A DNA stretch of 64,000 nucleotides from Linnemannia schmuckeri (lineage: Eukaryota > Mortierellomycota > Mortierellomycetes > Mortierellales > Mortierellaceae), in the NCBI GenBank assembly GCA_029449235.1, contig JANATG010000002.1, positions 682,001-746,000 on the forward strand. The letters run 5' to 3'. How positions within the stretch are numbered: the first letter of the stretch is position 1; each line of letters opens with the position of its first letter. The notes below the pieces were generated by a model. It saw nothing but the letters and a program-made list of their open reading frames with translations, was not told the DNA's origin and did no database searches. Of the stretch, positions 46,393 through 58,049 are shown piece by piece. The position numbers and the translations under genes are program-made.

Positions 46393-48756
46393 CTACACTT
46401 CAAACCTCGCAACCTTCCTCCTCCCCCCTACGGTACCATCGATCTCGACATATCCGGTCATACACTCAAACAGCTCTTCATATGAGAAATCTCTCTTGTA
46501 TTCCCTCACAAGGACTCCCGTCTTTACAAAAAACAACAAAAAGCACAAGAAATATGCAAGACCAAAAGAGAAGAGTATCCGGATGACGAGCTCGTCGGTG
46601 AGAAGAGGTGGGGGGAGACCTTCGGGGATGGATGCGCGTTCGGAGTACCGGGCTGGGTTGTTGATCACCCCGAAGAAGAGGAGGGTGCCCCATGTTATTG
46701 GTGCGATGTAACTTTGTAGTTGGGTGAAGTTCCTGATCAGACGCGCACTATTGGAGTTAGTTTGGGATAGATATGAAAAGAATGAAAGAAGCGCGTTAAG
46801 GATGTGCTTTTCCACCTTGAATGCTTTGTAAAACATGAAAGAGCGAAGAAAGACAAATAAAAAGCGATTAGAAATCAAAGATTACCTAGTGCCCCAGGAG
46901 TTGTCGTAGAGGGTCAAGGCGGCATAAATCTTGGCCGGCACATAGCCGAGCATATACAAGAATCCATAAATGGTCGTAAAGAAAAACTTCTTGTCCTTTG
47001 TCACTCTTACCGCATACGCAGTCTTCATCCACCCCACAAGCATGATTGAAAACATCCACCATGCAATCTGACTCCCCGTCCCAAAGTAGATACAATTCAC
47101 CAGATTATAGATCATCATCATCGGGTAGATCAACTGGTATAACAGCGCGTAGGTCATCCAAGGCGAGTGCAGGTGCATACATCCTAACTGGATAGGGATC
47201 TCGCGAAAGAAAGATTTCGACCAGCGAGTCTGTTGAGTCACCCAGGCGATGAATCGGATCGGCGTGTCGGTGTAACAGACTGCGTAGTGCGAGAACTTGA
47301 CTTTGTATCCTTCTCGGAGAACGAGGTTTGTGAGGTGCCTGTCGTCGCCATAGGTGCAAAGGACGCCCAGGAAGGATTGTTTGACCCAAGAATCCATCAC
47401 GTCAGCGACGATCGACATGCGGTAGATTCCTAGAGGGCCCGAGACACAGTTGACGACGGAGTGGTAGGATTGGGCGCCGCGTTCGAGGTTGAAGGCGAAC
47501 CAGTACCGGAGGGAGGAGAGGAAGGAGACCCAGGTGCCTGTGTTGTATATTCGGACGTCTCCGGTTGCTGCTCCCACTATCGGCGATTCTGCCAATGCGA
47601 ACGCCAGTTCTAAGAAATCATAAGGAAAAATAAGAGTTACAAGTGGGATCATAAAGTAGAAAGAAAGATTGTCAATGGCAAAAGGGTAAAAATCTTAAAG
47701 TAAGAACAAGCCAAAGTTACCCTTGCAGACGGCGGGATCAAGATAAGTATCAGAATCCGTAACGACCACAGACTCAATTCCCTGCTGTAACAAAGCCGCA
47801 AACCCGGTATACATCGCCGACCGTTTCCCACGATGCGGTTGCATCACACAAACAGGACCCGGATGATACGCCAACTGCCGCACTAAATCTTCCCTCGCCT
47901 TATCACTCGCCTCCCGATCCATACACAAGAAATCAGGCCGAAATACAGCGGCTCCTTGTGTCTCAAAGATCTTCATAAAGATCTGAGCCATATACTCATC
48001 CTGCTGCTCGTTTCCGTCCACCACAAGCATTACGCGTTGGTTACGCTGGTACCGAATCGCTCTCAGAGATTTGAGGCAACCCTCAAGGAGGTTAGGGTCT
48101 TCGCGGTATCCGACGGCTAGAATGCCTGTGCTGAGACCCACCCAGTGCGGGTCACGTTTCTTGACACGTTGATTGACTCGACGGCGGTTCAGGGCTGAGA
48201 AACAGATGACGGCAAAGAAATCTGCGGTCATTAACATGCCGTAGGTCAGTGACGTCTGCCAGGCGCCTGCAGAGACCTGGAGATGGAAACAGGCCTTGAG
48301 GATTGCGTAGGGTAACAGGAAGATCCCCATCGTGAATATAATCCATGTAGCTTTCTTCCACAGTGAAATGTACGAAGATTTGAGGCCGTAGCTCTGTGGG
48401 GTCGAGGGAGTGTAGGGCGGAGGGGCGACTGAGGCAGCAACAGCAGCGGCGGTAGATTTGTGTTCGTAGAACGAAGGTTGTTCTTGGGAGGTCCGGCAGT
48501 GGGCTGTCAGGTCGAGAGAGGAGGACTGTGGAGATTCGTAGCTGCGGTGCTGGATCACAGGGGAGGAGAACGCAGAATGGAAGATCTCGATCGTGGGACT
48601 GTTGGGGAACGCTGGAGACGAGTTGCCAGAATATGGTGTGTATGGGTGGTACCCATTGGGCTGCTGCTGGCTCCCATACCCATTACAGTACGCACTCGAG
48701 GGACCTCGAGGCTGAGGCTGATGGAGTTGTTGTTGCTGCTGGTAAGGATGATAATA

Positions 48757-48792
<36 letters not shown>

Positions 48793-49440
48793 ATGGTGAA
48801 GGTGATGAAGTTGCTGGGCAAAGTAATGACCATGACTACGCTGCCCCTGCTGTAGGTCACCTTCATCCCCCTGATAAGCCGCGCCATTCGACTCACGACC
48901 GGGATCCATCAAGGCAATCGGCGTCATCGAAGGCGAAGGCGGCAACAACGCAGACCCATCCAACCCCGTAGGCAGATGGTTCGCCATATTTGAATAATGC
49001 AGTGCCTCCATCCCCTTTCTTGACTGAAGTCCTCCCATGATCGGTAAGGTGGTCGAGATACTAAAGTGTTCACTCTTCTTGCTATACGACAAAACTGTCG
49101 CCATACCACCAGAGTTGTTCTTTGTCCCGTTTGGTTGCTGCGACGGCTGAGGGTGTTGCCCTCCTACATCGATCCCTCTTCCTCCTCGACCGACAATCAT
49201 ACTGGTGCTGTAGACCACGGGCGACAGTTCGTTACTATCGTTATTATGGTCGACACCCGCATAGGGATCTGAGAACCTTAGTCCTACTCCTTTGAGTCCT
49301 CCACCGCCACCGACACGCAACTGGCTGGCAGATGTGAACGCCTGAAGATCCTTTGGATGGACTGCCAGGCGGGACGACTCATCGTCTTGTCCACACTGGT
49401 GACTTAATACTGACGTCTCTTCTGGTGGATGAGGCGGCAT
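46393..49440 (-). CDS. Hyaluronan-synthase-like family 2 glycosyltransferase (932 aa, 3 exons)
   Basis: Exons are 49440-47721, 47609-46886 and 46747-46393, with introns of 111 and 138 bases and consistent phases 1 and 2. Residues 1-420 are a hydrophilic Gln/Pro/Ser/Tyr-rich head with Q-runs. Two membrane segments follow (WIIFTMGIFLLPYAILKA; SLTYGMLMTADFFAVICFSA), then the cytosolic GT2 domain with VDGN, DSDT (DxD, 562-564), SGPLG (630-634), GDDRHLTN (661-668) and QQTRW (699-703). At least four more membrane segments end the protein. GDDRHLTN and QQTRW are the acceptor and product-channel signatures shared by hyaluronan and chitin synthases, with the GDDRHLTN form typical of the hyaluronan-synthase branch, which includes cryptococcal Cps1. 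It should polymerise a UDP-sugar at the plasma membrane, but whether the product is hyaluronan, chitin-like or another glycan cannot be read here. Confidence 0.88.
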
Positions 49441-49567
49441 AATAGAACAAAATAAGGGATGGTGGTGGTTGTTCCTGGAAAGTGCTGCCTTCAATTGTGT
49501 GCCTTCTGATTATATCTGATAAATGAATAAAAAAGGGAAAGGAGAGAACAATGGGGTAGAAAGAGAG

Positions 49568-49599
<32 letters not shown>

Positions 49600-52368
49600 C
49601 GTTAGTAACCAGTTCAGAAAAAATGATAACTTCAATTCCGGTTGATTCGGGACCTTTGTGAAGCGGGTAACGAAAAATAACCAGTGCAGTATGAAAAAAG
49701 GCATCAGCATGCCGAATCTCTTCTCGTCCGGGTAGGAGTAGAAAAATATGTCAAAAGGGGGTTAAAAAGTGACAGAAGGAGAGAATTCTTCGTTTGACAA
49801 GAACGGAAGAACACGAATTGACCGAATGTGTAAAAAAAAAAAAAAAAGGCCCACATTTCTTGTTGTAGAAAGAGAGAGAGAAAGTAGGATTGAAGGAAAG
49901 AAAGATACACATAGAGAGGGTAAGTTGATCTATTGGATATGACTGTGTCTGATATGCTCGTTCCTGTCATCAGAGGGGTGGAGTGAAAAAAGGGTTGGAT
50001 TAAATAGAATTGCAAAGGCATTTTCTATTCCTCAGGCATTAGTGGAGCACCGTATATAATTCGATTTTGCTTCCAAAAGAACGAAAAGGTGGAGCACAGA
50101 TTAGCGAGAAAAAGAAAAAAACGTAACGAAGTACGCGCATTTGTGACGCGACTTAGACTCTTCAAGCTCCGAACTCGCTGATTGTTACTCTACCTTGTCA
50201 ATCGGAGAGGGAGAAATGAGCCGAGTCGGCGCCGGATTTGAGAGTGTGCGGCTGAAGCAAAAAAGCCCTGGAGTGATAGTGCTGATAATGTGTCTTGTGA
50301 GACTGGAAATAACCAGGTCAACGAAATGGGTAAAGGCGGGATACCTATTGTTATTATTGTCGGGCCGGAAGCAGTTGAGCAGGGTCTTGTGGGTGGCGAG
50401 AGGGAAACACAATGGACAAAACAACAACAAAATATGGATGGGAACTAGATAATGAAAAAAGTCCGAAAGATAACACGGAGATCAAAGAGAATAAAAAAAT
50501 AGCGACGAGCCGTCGGGAAGGTGGGAGGGTAAAAAGGGGAAGGGCAGCGCACCAAGAAGGGACTGGGAGGAAAGAGAAAGAAGTAAAAAGGAGAGATAAT
50601 CCAGGTCCTGGAAGAGCGAGGATCGAACTAGAGAGTCTCTCTTCGACAGCGGAGGAAGATGACTAAGAATTAGAAAGGTGGCTGTGAAAGACAAGAGAAG
50701 CGAGAGGGAAAAGAAAAGAAGAAAGAAAAAAGAGTAAGAGAAGCAGAATGAGAAGAGAGGTGCAAGAAAAGAAGAGCAAGAAAAGACAAGGGTTCATATG
50801 TATGTATGGCAGTAGCATAGAAGTACAGGCAATGTGTTCCAGGCTTGAATTATCAACACAATGAATGTACGTCAGGCACGCGTTCATAGTCGTGTACAGA
50901 GGCACAATATGTGCATGTGTATGTATTAGATATTCGAGGGTCTTTGTGACCACGCTGAGAAAGATTCGGGGGGGAATGGAATTCTCAATCCATCCAACCA
51001 AGCGGGGAATTTCTTTCCCCTCTGCCCTTTGATAGTCCCTTTTGTAGAACGTGTAGGAAAGGGAGGCTGTGGCATGTTGCACGAAGAAAGAGAGTGGCAT
51101 TCGGGTTTTTGGAGTGTTGGGTATGTAGCATCCCATTAGGAGAAAATAATAAGCGAACAAGAGTTCATTTGAAGAAAATGAGGGTAAAAGGTGTGGAGTG
51201 AACCGTGAAGGTGAAGTGAAGAATAAAAACGAAGTAACACAAATACTCCATTAACAAACAAACGTGTAAACAGACGAAGAGACAATGTGTAACGCAGACA
51301 ACAGGGATAGGATCACTTCGACGACAATTATTCCATTTCGTAAACGTCAATGCATGTGCATGTATATCCAGCATGACCTCCTGGAAAAAGCACGTGGTCG
51401 AACATCTGTTGTACCCATGGTTGCCTTTACTCTTTTGCACTCGAAGCGAACACAGTCCAGTCAATGATATATGGAGTGTAAGTTACAATAACGTAAAGAG
51501 GGTGCGAACGGGCGCGCAGTGTGCTACCCTCACGGTAATTCTTTGATGAACGCCTTCGTCTTTTTGTGAGATAGCAAATAATAGTGTAACGTAGTGGATG
51601 GGTGCTCATCTCCTCCTTTCTTCACTTTCCTCACTCCTCCGCCTCCTTCTTATCTTTTTGTGACCTTTCTCCATCTTTGCTAATAGGCGCATTTACACCT
51701 GCATCGTCTCCTTTCTCCTTAATAGACATAGCTCCTTGAATGCTTTAAATACTTGGACCTTGTTATTGGTATGAATGCAATCTAATTCTATCATTTTCTG
51801 TCATGACTTTCTTTACAGCCCTGTTTGCCTCCCATGTAAAAAGCTTATACATCATGATCCAACAGAGTGTATTGGGTACTCCAAAATCGTCTCCTTTCCT
51901 CGCTCTTCTTTTCTTTCTTCGCTTTATTTTACTTTTCTTCGATCCCTTAAGATTGCCAGAGCCGCGAGAAATGATCTCATGACGTGCCCTTTCAAACTGA
52001 TGAAGAAGAGGAACAAGAACGGAAGGACAATGCATGTCTTTGACTAAGATATAGGAGTACTCTTTGCAAGTTTCCAGTTGGTACTTGCCTCGTTTAGTTG
52101 ACTTTATGCACTGGATCATTTCACACGCTAATCGCCCCTTTTTTTTTTTTTATTATGCCGACCAACTTGACGGTGGGAGAATTTTTTTTTTTTTTTTTTT
52201 TTTTGAATAACTGATCAGGATTCATAAATGGAAAATCAACACCTTTTTTTGCCACCAATTTCGTAATGGGCTAAGCACCATTGAAAAATGAAAAATGAAA
52301 AATGAAAAACAAAAAAAATAAGACTTTTTACTGATAAAATAACAAAAGAGATTAACTCTTTGGCTTCT
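49441..52368. other. Intergenic, 2.9 kb, no clear gene
   Basis: Promoter side of the GT2 gene, with a 28-base T run at 49572-49599, plus purine-rich blocks (50480-50780). A minus-strand frame at about 51730-51634 reads MSIKEKGDDAGVNAPISKDG and ends EAEE with a stop. A second minus-strand frame lies at 52119-51763. They could be exons of a small gene, but I found no phase-consistent join. Two T runs lie at about 52139-52152 and 52182-52204. Confidence 0.4.
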
Positions 52369-54499
52369 TTACAAACCCCTCTCACCACGCCCGCCACGTC
52401 GCCCTCCAGCACCAGGACCTCCCGCCATCGTTTCCTCACCGTGATCATAATGGAACCAATTATCATGCGAATAAATTGACTCGTGGTTATGTCCACCCGC
52501 ACCCGCACCCTTTCCGAGACCTCCAAACTCACGGCCCTGATCATGAGCAAACTTGTTGCGCAGATCATACTTGGCGTCCTGGAATCGGTCCTGGAGATCG
52601 TTCTTGGTGTCGTTAAACCAGGCGTAGCCCTCATTGATCTTGTCGTCGACGTTGTCGCGGATGCGGTCGGCGCCCTGGCGGGCTTGGTGTTTGAGGTGGT
52701 CGAATTGGTCGCGGGCGGAGTCTTCGATTGAGGGACCGGAACCGGCCTTCCACCAGGTTGAGCGATTATCGCGGTCGTAGGTCTCATAGGGGTCAGCTGC
52801 ACTGTTATGACGAGGGGAAGCGGGGGAATAAGTCCACCAGTGTTTGCCCTCCTTGGCAGCCTCGGTTACTGACCGACGAGGCCTCGAGTCATCAACATCC
52901 CAACCGCCCCCACGGCCTCCATACTCCTCACGCTCATCATACCGACCACGCCGTCCACCATAGTCTTCATAATTCCTGCCTCCAAAGTCCCAGCCACCAT
53001 TACGACCATTGGGGGTGTGGTCATCGACCTCGCGCTCAAACTTGTGGAATTGCCGACGTCCATGATCCTGCATATCCTCAGCGCGGTTACGAATATCGCG
53101 TCTAGCATCCCGGAATCGATCCTCGGAGAAGTCGCGGGCTTCGCGACCGTGCTTCTTGAGCCCGTCTCGGGCATCGTCGAACCGGTTCTCAGCATCGCGA
53201 CCCATCCGGCGGGCTTCGTATTTACGGTCTTGAGCCCAGTCCTGGGCGGATCCCTTGGCGCGCTCAAAGTTCCCGCGAACATCACGAGACTTATCCTCGG
53301 CCCAGTCTTGGGCAGAATCCTTGGCCCGCTCAAAGTTTCCGCGGGCTTCGCGGGATCGGTCGTGAGCCCAGTCTTGGGCAGAGTCTTTGGCGCGTTCAAA
53401 GTTTCCGCGAGCATCACGGGACTTATCCTCGGCCCAGTCTTGGGCAGAGTCCTTAGCCCGCTCAAAGTTTCCGCGGGCTTCGCGGGATCGGTCGTGGGCC
53501 CAGTTTTGGGCAGTGTCTTTGGCGCGCTCAAAGTTTCCACGAGCATCACGGGACTTGTTCTCGACCCAGTCTTCTGCAGAATCCTTAGTCCGCTCAAAGT
53601 TTCCGCGGGCATCACGGGACCAGTCATCGGCCCAGTCTTCTGCGGGATCCTTCCACGACTCAAACTTGCGACGCACATCACGGCCGAGTCGGGAGGAACG
53701 ACCGTTCTCATAGACATCATTAGCCTCCTCGCGAGCATTATCCCATCCATCCTGGGCTTTGGACTTGAACCGCTCAAACCCGCGCTCGACATCATGACGA
53801 TCGAACCCAGAATGCGACCTCGCCCAGTCCTTGGCATCCTCCCCAGTCTGTCTCGCCGCCTTGGACAAATCCTTGGCACCATTCTCCATAGCCTTCTTTT
53901 CAGAGTTCCACCAATGCTTCGCATGCTCTGCTCCTCCTTCAACCTGGTCCTTAGCCTTATCTTTGGCATGCTCCAACTTGTGCGTCATATCATGGCCCAA
54001 TCCCTTGGCCTCGTTCACAAGACTCTCTCCCTTATCCTGGATATCATGGGCAACATGCACACCCTTATCCTTGACGTCCTTCAACATATTCTGGGTCTTG
54101 TCCGAAAGCTCGTGCGTCTTATCGGCAAGATCATGAGCAGCGTCTTGGGCACCATGGACAACTGTGTTCGCCACGGACCCCGCAGCAGAGGTGAGACCGG
54201 TAGTGGTATCGACGACAGACTTCTTGGCATGGAAGTACTTGTTCTGCATGTCGTGCGACCATTGCGTGTAGTCGTAGGTGCGAAGACCGTGGATTACGTT
54301 GTTAGTAGTTTTGGGGATGCAGTATGCGGAGGCTCCCAGTGCCAACGCGACTGGTGACAAGAATCTGAACAAAAAGTTGCCTATTGGATGGATGTATAAT
54401 GTTTGAATGTAAAAGAATTCACACGGGTTAAGATTTTTTTTTTTTGCGTGAACAGAGTGAAACACATAGCAAAAAAACGCGCTTATGACGTGAGGTGCG

Positions 54500-54546
<47 letters not shown>

Positions 54547-55296
54547 TACTTTTGCGGGCGAGAATGCTACCGGTCAATCCAGCAACAGTAATATAGAAGA
54601 GAGCAGGGACAAGGGGCTCTTCAACATATGCGCCACGGAACTGGCTACCATCCCCCCTTCTGAACGAGGACACATTACCCTCAGAAGAGAGGTTATGATG
54701 TTGACGGTAGCTGTCATCGTTCTCTTCATCGCCCGAGGAGCGGAAACCAAAGCCGCCGCGATGGGAACGATGGCCCATGGACGAGAAGAAGGGTGAGCTG
54801 TGGCCACGATCGCGTCCTGATGAGGGTGAGGATGAAGAGGAAGAGGAATTGTTGTCGTAGGGAGAGTCAGCGAGCTGGAGGATGTGATCAGCAAACTCTT
54901 GGACGGCTTCTTTCAGATCGTCAGCCTCAGCCTGAATCGATGAGTCCTGTGCAGCGGGTCAAGGTATGCAGTGAAGAGAAGGCGAAAATGAGGGATGTTA
55001 GATCGATGTTCTACTGCAGCTGAGCAAGGGGTTTCGATGAGGATAGGGGAAAAGGGAACAGATCTTACATGTTGGCAGTGTGCAGTCTTTGTGGCGAGAG
55101 TTCCAGCAGCGACGACTGCAACTGTTGAAGCAACCAAGAGTGTAGGCTAATGATAAGGACAACGGGGAAAGTTGAGGTTAGACAGAATGCTCATGGCTGT
55201 TGCTTGACGTAGGTTTGTTTGATCCAGTCAACCACATATACATACGTTGCGCGCGCGTTGAGCGACGACCAGAGACTGAGCCTTGACTCTGTACAT
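52369..55296 (-). CDS. MICOS ApoO-type (Mic26/Mic27) protein with 22-residue repeat tail (845 aa, 4 exons)
   Basis: Exons are 55296-55246, 55146-55069, 54946-54550 and 54380-52369, phase-consistent, GT-AG. Residues 1-43 form a basic then hydrophobic start (MYRVKAQSLVVAQRARN, then LLVASTVAVVAAGTLA), suited to mitochondrial import and a first membrane helix. DSSIQAEADDLKEAVQEFAD is a helix, followed by a Ser-rich linker. The ApoO/MICOS signature appears at 156-198: VPALFYITVAGLTGSILARK joined by splicing to SNFLFRFLSPVALALGASAY, then CIPKTTNNVI. MICOS shapes crista junctions in the inner membrane. After about residue 215 the protein departs from the family: some 630 residues of charged amphipathic helix resembling LEA or apolipoprotein sequence, including six exact 22-residue repeats at 430-561 and Gly/Arg/Tyr-rich segments at about 640-690 and at the end. 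Usual family length is roughly 200-300 residues. The SET gene lies head to head 650 bases away. Confidence 0.85.
53224..53619 (-). repeat. Six 66-bp coding repeats (22-residue units) in the MICOS-type gene
   Basis: Exactly 396 bases make six in-frame units of type SRDARGNFERAKDSAQDWAE plus DK. Units alternate between endings EDK and HDR and between starts SRD and SRE, so pairs of units repeat with a 132-bp higher-order period. A degenerate seventh copy (RRKFESWKDPAEDWADDW) precedes the array in the protein. Confidence 0.95.
54500..54544. repeat. 45-base A run in intron 3 of the MICOS-type gene
   Basis: Uninterrupted A tract on the plus strand. On the gene strand it is poly-T beginning 5 bases inside the 5' splice site (GTAAG then T). 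Confidence 0.95.
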
Positions 55297-55946
55297 TGTT
55301 GTTTATTTTTGTGTATGTTGTTGTTTGAATAAAGAAACGATAGATGTCAACGTTATGAGAGCGAGGGATGTGATGATGGGAATTGGATGACTGTGAGGGG
55401 GGAATAAGGCGAGGTGAGCGGTAAAGGGTGAGACGGATATGGGCAGAGGTGAGAGAGATAGAGGAGAGAACGAAGAAGAAAGAGAAGAAGAGACGAGACG
55501 GTTGTTGATGTGATCCGTGACGCGATTCGTTTATTGGGCCACTGTGTACACTATTTTTTTGTAGGGCTTTGTTGGTTGAGATGAGGATCGACTCAGACCG
55601 TCATTTTTCTTCTCTCATTTTTAGGCTTGTCTCACGTCAAGTGTGCAAGGATGCATTAGCATTTAGTAAACAATGCCCTCGGCAATATGTTCTTCTTTTG
55701 TTTTGTTCATCCTGGCCAGTCGCGCTGTCTCCCGGCGCGCATATTTCAGATCGACAATAGTGGTCCCATTGTCGTCACCTCTCCCCATGTTTCTCTGACA
55801 AGCCATTTTGATCTTCAGCAGTCACGCACACACCTATTTCTATTTTCATTTTCATTTTCATTTTCTGTGTTTTCTCAACAAACAAAAAAATCTGACACTA
55901 GCGCACTTTTTTTTATCTTCCACACACACACTTTTGTACTAAAACA
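55297..55946. other. Divergent promoter between MICOS-type and SET genes
   Basis: A 650-base shared upstream region. The left part is purine-rich on the plus strand (55360-55500), which gives the minus-strand gene a pyrimidine-rich leader. The right part has ATTTTC repeats near 55838-55866 before the SET gene start. Confidence 0.6.
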
Positions 55947-57776
55947 ATGGACCCTGCAGAAACGACAGCAACGGCATCGCTGTCGCTATCACTTGCCCCA
56001 CCAACATCACCGCCACCAACACTCGCACTCGTCGGCCAAGTACCAACAGAGGATAATCATGATTTCCCGATAAAGGTCACCATGCTACCGAACAAGGGCC
56101 GCTCCTATGTCGCCTCAAGGACCATCCAACCCCACGAACTGATACTCGTCGCCGAGGCCTTTGGAACCACCATGTGTGACCCCTGGCTTGACTGTGGGAT
56201 TTGTCATTACTGTTGGGCTGAGATTCAGGATCCCAAGGCCCGGATCCGCCTTCCCTCGACCAGTCCTTTTACGGCTGCAGTGACAGGAGTAACGGTGAAG
56301 GGGGTGAAGGGGAGGAAGCAGGAGACGGTGATGGTTTTCTGTGACGAAACCTGCTTAGGAATGTATGGGCCTGACGTCGCGGAGATGATCTGTCGAGTCG
56401 AAGGCAAGATCCGGAGGACGTGGAGTGATTCTGGAACCAGGGCTTGGAAACTCAGGTCGGAAGAGCGGCCTTTCTTGGAGACTATGGCAGTGGAACCTGA
56501 TACCCCTTCAACATCTTCAGCACCGTCAATAGTAGCAACAATAGGACGGCATTACTCTGAGCTGGTCAAACAAGCACTCGCCACCGCTGATACCAAGCAG
56601 CGGATCCTGGGGTTGTCCGATACCGACCTTTCTGTGTTTCTGAACACGACCTGGACAGCAATTGACGGCCTCATCTTGGAACAGGAATCATGGATCCTCC
56701 ATGCCACCACCACACCCGCCACAACCAAAAACGACAACCAACACGATACCCGGGAGTCACATTCACATACCCAAGCCCAGTGTGAGGCGCTGTACCCAAA
56801 ACTGGCAAAACTCTTACTAGCGGGCAATAACCAGGCAACCATTGCACCCAAGACCTCGGACGATGACTGTGAAACGATTCGACTTATCAGTGAGATTCTG
56901 TACCGGCGACAACTCGATATTAGAGCGAATGTTTCAGGATCTGCCGTCAATAGAGCTGGAGTTGGGTCTGTTCAGGAGCGAGAGTCGGCCAAGGCACCTG
57001 CAGCTGCATTGAAAGAAAAGAGTATGGTCCCGGGAGGCAATAATGGATCTCGTGGTGGACAGAAGGCGACGTTTGAGGACTATTGTGCCATGCAGTCCAA
57101 CGAGCTGATTCTTTTCCGTCAGCAGCTCCAGGAAGACATCGACAGCCAGGACGATCAAATCAACGACGACGAACCAGAGCAGGAACAGGAAGAGCATGAT
57201 ACCCAACACCAACAACAATCGCGAGAGTCGAAACACAATACAAACATGAAGCAATGGCGCAAGTTACTCTCGATCCTTCCGAACCACCTCCTCAGCTGCT
57301 TCTATGTCTACCTCCGCCTCCGCGACGCTTACCTCCTCCTCACCCGCGAGAACACTATCACCTCACCATCAAATACTTCCTCACAACAGGAACACCAAAT
57401 AACCCTCTCAATCGATAATACACTCTTCCGAACCATCCTCTACCGCGAGGTTGCAAACTCCTTTGGAATCCGCGACTCCTCCGATGAACTCCTGGGTTTC
57501 GCCGTCTTCCCACGCGCAAGTTTCTTTAACCACTCTTGTCGACCCAATATCCAAAAGAAGCGTCGTCAGAGTAGTCGTGCTGTGAGGGCGAGACAAATGG
57601 AGTATTGGAGTACGAGCGTGATCCAGGAAGGGGAGGAGTGTTGTATCAGCTATGGAGATATTTCGACGGATATTGGGGAGAGGAGGGCACGGTTGGAGGA
57701 TATGTATTTCTTTTGGTGTTCTTGTCCGCGGTGTTTGGAGGAGGAGGCAAAGGTGATTGAGGAGGAAGAAGCGTAG
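55947..57776 (+). CDS. SET-domain protein, SMYD/SET6-like (609 aa, single exon)
   Basis: Probable protein-lysine methyltransferase. A split SET domain is visible. The N-terminal half opens with KVTMLPNKGRSYVASRTIQP, matching the GRSLVATRDI-type start of SMYD SET domains, followed by a Cys-rich insert (CGICHYCWAEI ... FCDETC) that resembles a MYND-like zinc site. A long, partly disordered middle (about 170-480) contains acidic Glu/Gln runs. The C-terminal half has the AdoMet and catalytic signature FPRASFFNHSCRPN, then EGEECCISYGD, and a post-SET cysteine cluster FWCSCPRC. Fungal relatives include Set5 and Set6. Target not evident. The length is greater than typical SMYD proteins because of the central insert. 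The start ATG follows a CA/CT-rich leader. It is tail to tail with the TPR-MYND gene, with stops 273 bases apart. Confidence 0.9.
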   Translation: MDPAETTATASLSLSLAPPTSPPPTLALVGQVPTEDNHDFPIKVTMLPNKGRSYVASRTIQPHELILVAEAFGTTMCDPWLDCGICHYCWAEIQDPKARIRLPSTSPFTAAVTGVTVKGVKGRKQETVMVFCDETCLGMYGPDVAEMICRVEGKIRRTWSDSGTRAWKLRSEERPFLETMAVEPDTPSTSSAPSIVATIGRHYSELVKQALATADTKQRILGLSDTDLSVFLNTTWTAIDGLILEQESWILHATTTPATTKNDNQHDTRESHSHTQAQCEALYPKLAKLLLAGNNQATIAPKTSDDDCETIRLISEILYRRQLDIRANVSGSAVNRAGVGSVQERESAKAPAAALKEKSMVPGGNNGSRGGQKATFEDYCAMQSNELILFRQQLQEDIDSQDDQINDDEPEQEQEEHDTQHQQQSRESKHNTNMKQWRKLLSILPNHLLSCFYVYLRLRDAYLLLTRENTITSPSNTSSQQEHQITLSIDNTLFRTILYREVANSFGIRDSSDELLGFAVFPRASFFNHSCRPNIQKKRRQSSRAVRARQMEYWSTSVIQEGEECCISYGDISTDIGERRARLEDMYFFWCSCPRCLEEEAKVIEEEEA

Positions 57777-58049
57777 AGTGCGTTAGTATTTTTGATCTAT
57801 TTATTTGTGACACCTCCATTCATTCAATACCATGCAGTAGACACTTATTTGAATTCCCATTTTTTGTTGTGAGAGATATGGTCATAAAAGGTCGTTTATT
57901 AAAAAATAATTCAATGTCAAAAAAAGGTCCTAAGAAAGGAATGTCCTTTCCGAATGTACAAAAACAATAGGGAGTTTAAAGAAAAAACGTACGTAAAGAA
58001 AAAGAAAGAAAAGCCAAAGGACGAAAAGGTATATCAAAAAGGCAAGAGT

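Noticed and set aside
50595..50650. tRNA-like T-arm sequence GGATCGAAC
   Set aside because: The flanking bases do not form a T-stem, and no acceptor or anticodon arm can be built around it.
50663..51160. 165-codon minus-strand frame
   Set aside because: The Leu/Phe/Ser-rich end comes from a purine-rich block. No domain, splice partner or plausible promoter.
53017..54357. 446-codon open frame on the plus strand
   Set aside because: It is antisense to the MICOS-type repeat tail. Its length comes from codon bias and the 66-bp repeats, which are a multiple of three. The minus frame has the ApoO domain and spliced exons.
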